DNA from: Tomocerus qinae
Taxonomy: Eukaryota > Arthropoda > Collembola > Entomobryomorpha > Tomoceridae
Length of the DNA: 64,000 nucleotides
Reading direction: 5' to 3'
NCBI GenBank assembly: GCA_020055645.1
Contig: JAECZT010000006.1
Coordinates: 1,984,001 to 2,048,000, forward strand
Positions 61,943 through 64,000 of this stretch are shown one piece after another. The first letter of the stretch is position 1, and each line of letters begins with the position of its first letter. Both the position numbers and the translations under genes were made by a program. The notes under the pieces are model-generated. The model was not told where the DNA came from. It worked only from the letters and a program-made list of their open reading frames with translations, and did not search any database.

Positions 61943-64000
61943 TTTTTCGCCTCGTACAAGCTCAAAAAAATGATTTTTTTCAAGTGTCTAGTCTTTATAA
62001 ATGTTATATTGTAATTGTTTTTGGTCCCCTCATACAAGCTCAAAAAAATGATTTTTTTCAAGGGTCTAGTCTTTATAAATGTTATGCTACAAAAATTATT
62101 AGTCCCCTCGTACAAGCTCAAAAAAATGATTTTTTCCAAGTGTCTAGTCTTTATAAATGTTATATTACAAAAATTATTTATCCTCTCGTACAAGTTCAAA
62201 AAAATGATTTTTTTCAAGTGTCTAGTCTTTATAAATGTTATATTACAAATGTTTTTGGTCCCCTCGTACAAGCTCAAAAAATGATTTTTTTCAAGTGTCT
62301 AGTTTATATAAATGTTATGCTACAAAAATTATTAGTCCCCGCGTACAAGCTCAAAAAAATGATTTTTTTAAGTGTCTAGTCTTTATAAATGTTATATTAC
62401 AAAAATTATTTTTCGCCTCGTACAAGCTCAAAAAATGATTTTTTTCAAGTGTCTAGTCTTTATAAATGTTATATTACAAATGTTTTTGGTCCCCTCGTAC
62501 AAGCTCAAAAAAATGATTTTTTTCAAGTGTCTAGTCTTTATAAATGTTATATTGTAATTGTTTTTGGTCCCCTCATACAAGCTCAAAAAAATGATTTTTT
62601 TCAAGTGTCTAGTCTTTATAAATGTTATGCTACAAAAATTATTAGCCCCTCGTACAAGCTCAAAAAAAATGATTTTTTTTCAAGTGTCTAGTCTTTATAA
62701 ATGTTATATTACAAAAATTATTAGTACCCTCGTACAAGTTCAAAAAAATGATTTTTTTCAAGTGTCTAGTCTTTATAAATGTTATATTGTAATTGTTTTT
62801 GGTCCCCTCATACAAGCTCAAAAAAATGATTTTTTTCAAGGGTCTAGTCTTTATAAATGTTATGCTACAAAAATTATTAGTCCCCTCGTACAAGCTCAAA
62901 AAAATGATTTTTTTCAAGTGTCTAGTCTTTATAAATGTTATATTACAAATATTTTTGGTCCCCTCGTACAAGCTCAAAAAAAATTAATTTTTTTCAAATG
63001 TCTAGTCTTTATAAATGTTGTATTACAAAAATTATTTTTCGCCTCGTACAAGCTCAAAAAAATGATTTTTTTCAAGTGTCTAGTCTTTATAAATGTTATA
63101 TTGTAATTGTTTTTGGTCCACTCATACAAGCTCAAAAAAATGATTTTTTTCAAGGGTCTAGTCTTTATAAATGTTATGCTACAAAAATTATTAGTCCCCT
63201 CGTACAAGCTCAAAAAAATGATTTTTTTAAAGTGTCTAGTCTTTATAAATGTTATGCTACAAAAATTATTAGTCCCCTCGTACAATCTAAAAAAACATGA
63301 TTTTTTTCAAGTGTCTAGTCTTTATAAATTTTATATTATAAAAATTATTTTTCGCCTCGTACAAGCTCAAAAAAATGATTTTTTTCAAGTGTCTAGTCTT
63401 TATAAATGTTATATTACAAAAATTATTAGTACCCTCGTTCAAGTTCAAAAAAATTATTTTTTTCAAGTGCCTAGTCTTTATAAATGTTATGCTACAAAAA
63501 TTATTAGTCCCCTCGTACAAGCTCAAAAAACATGATTTTTTTCAAGTGTCTGGTCTTTTTAAATTTTATATTATAAAAATTATTTTTCGCCTCGTACAAG
63601 CTCAAAAAAATGATTTTTTTCAAGTGTCTAGTCTTTATAAATGTTATATTGTAATTGTTTTTGGTCCCCTCATACAAGCTCAAAAAAATGATTTTTTTCA
63701 AGTGTCTAGTCTTTATAAATGTTATGCTACAAAAATTATTAGTCCCCTCGTACAAGCTCAAAAAAATGATTTTTTTCAAGTGTCTAGTCTTTATAAATGT
63801 TATATTACAAAAATTATTTTTCGCCTCGTACAAGCTCAAAAAAATGATTTTTTTCAAGTGTCTAGTCTTTATAAATGTTATATTACAAATGTTTTTGGTC
63901 CCCTCGTACAAGCTCAAAAAATGATTTTTTTCAAGTGTCTAGTTTATATAAATGTTATGCTACAAAAATTATTAGTCCCCGCGTACAAGCTCAAAAAAAT
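61943..64000 (+). repeat. 78-bp satellite array resuming after the LINE
   Basis: About 26 monomers, same orientation as 2323-60562 and in phase with the interrupted monomer. The types are those of domains C to E: ATTGTAATTG with CCCTCATAC (about 62008, 62551, 62787, 63101, 63649), CAAGGGTCTAG, GTCTAGTTTATATAAATG with CCCCGCGTAC, TTAGTACCCTCG and GTCTGGTCTTTTTAAATTTT. The array runs off the window end mid-monomer. Confidence 0.96.

Overview
The window is almost entirely one satellite DNA array. The basic monomer is 78 bp, AT-rich, and repeated head to tail roughly 800 times. Nothing in it looks like a host gene. The only non-satellite DNA is a 1.35 kb non-LTR retrotransposon (LINE) fragment at 60577-61928, plus a run of exactly 100 N at 2223-2322. 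A long satellite with higher-order structure, and a LINE with a coiled-coil/RRM-type ORF1 and an A-rich 3' tail, point to eukaryotic heterochromatin (centromeric, pericentromeric or subtelomeric; the sequence does not say which). The ORF1 resembles those of arthropod, particularly insect, LINEs, so an insect or other arthropod is the best guess. That guess is from family knowledge and is not proven here.

Layout. (1) 1-2222: about 28 monomers in one orientation, with their own subfamily variants. (2) 2223-2322: assembly gap. (3) 2323-60576: about 747 monomers in the opposite orientation. Domains along this array differ in the monomer types they contain. 2.3-24.1 kb is rich in CTCTCGTGCAAG, TTTTGGGTCCCC and GATAATTTTC monomers. 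24.1-31.9 kb holds two copies of a segment about 3.7 kb long. 31.9-42.0 kb is a mosaic in which ATTGTAATTG monomers become common. 42.0-47.7 kb is a clean head-to-tail duplication of a unit of about 2.875 kb. 47.7-60.6 kb carries several smaller duplications and four copies of a 62-bp truncated monomer. (4) 60563-61942: the LINE fragment flanked by a perfect 14-bp target-site duplication that lies inside a satellite monomer. (5) 61929-64000: the array resumes in the same phase and orientation.

Monomer architecture. Each monomer joins a nearly invariant part (A-run, TGAT, T-run, CAAGTGTCTAGTC, TTATAAATGTTA) to a variable module of about 30 bp that comes in a handful of recurring types ending in a GTACAAGCTC-like motif. 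These types, strung in preferred orders, form nested higher-order repeats. Because 78 is 26 x 3, reading frames stay open across many monomers on both strands. The many long open frames are a consequence of this arithmetic and are not annotated as genes.

The only credible coding sequence is the LINE ORF1 remnant (252 codons, open right from the 5' junction, no in-frame stop). No endonuclease or reverse transcriptase ORF follows it, so this copy cannot move by itself. Its 3' end carries a hairpin with a GCGA loop and a TAAAA-type tail.
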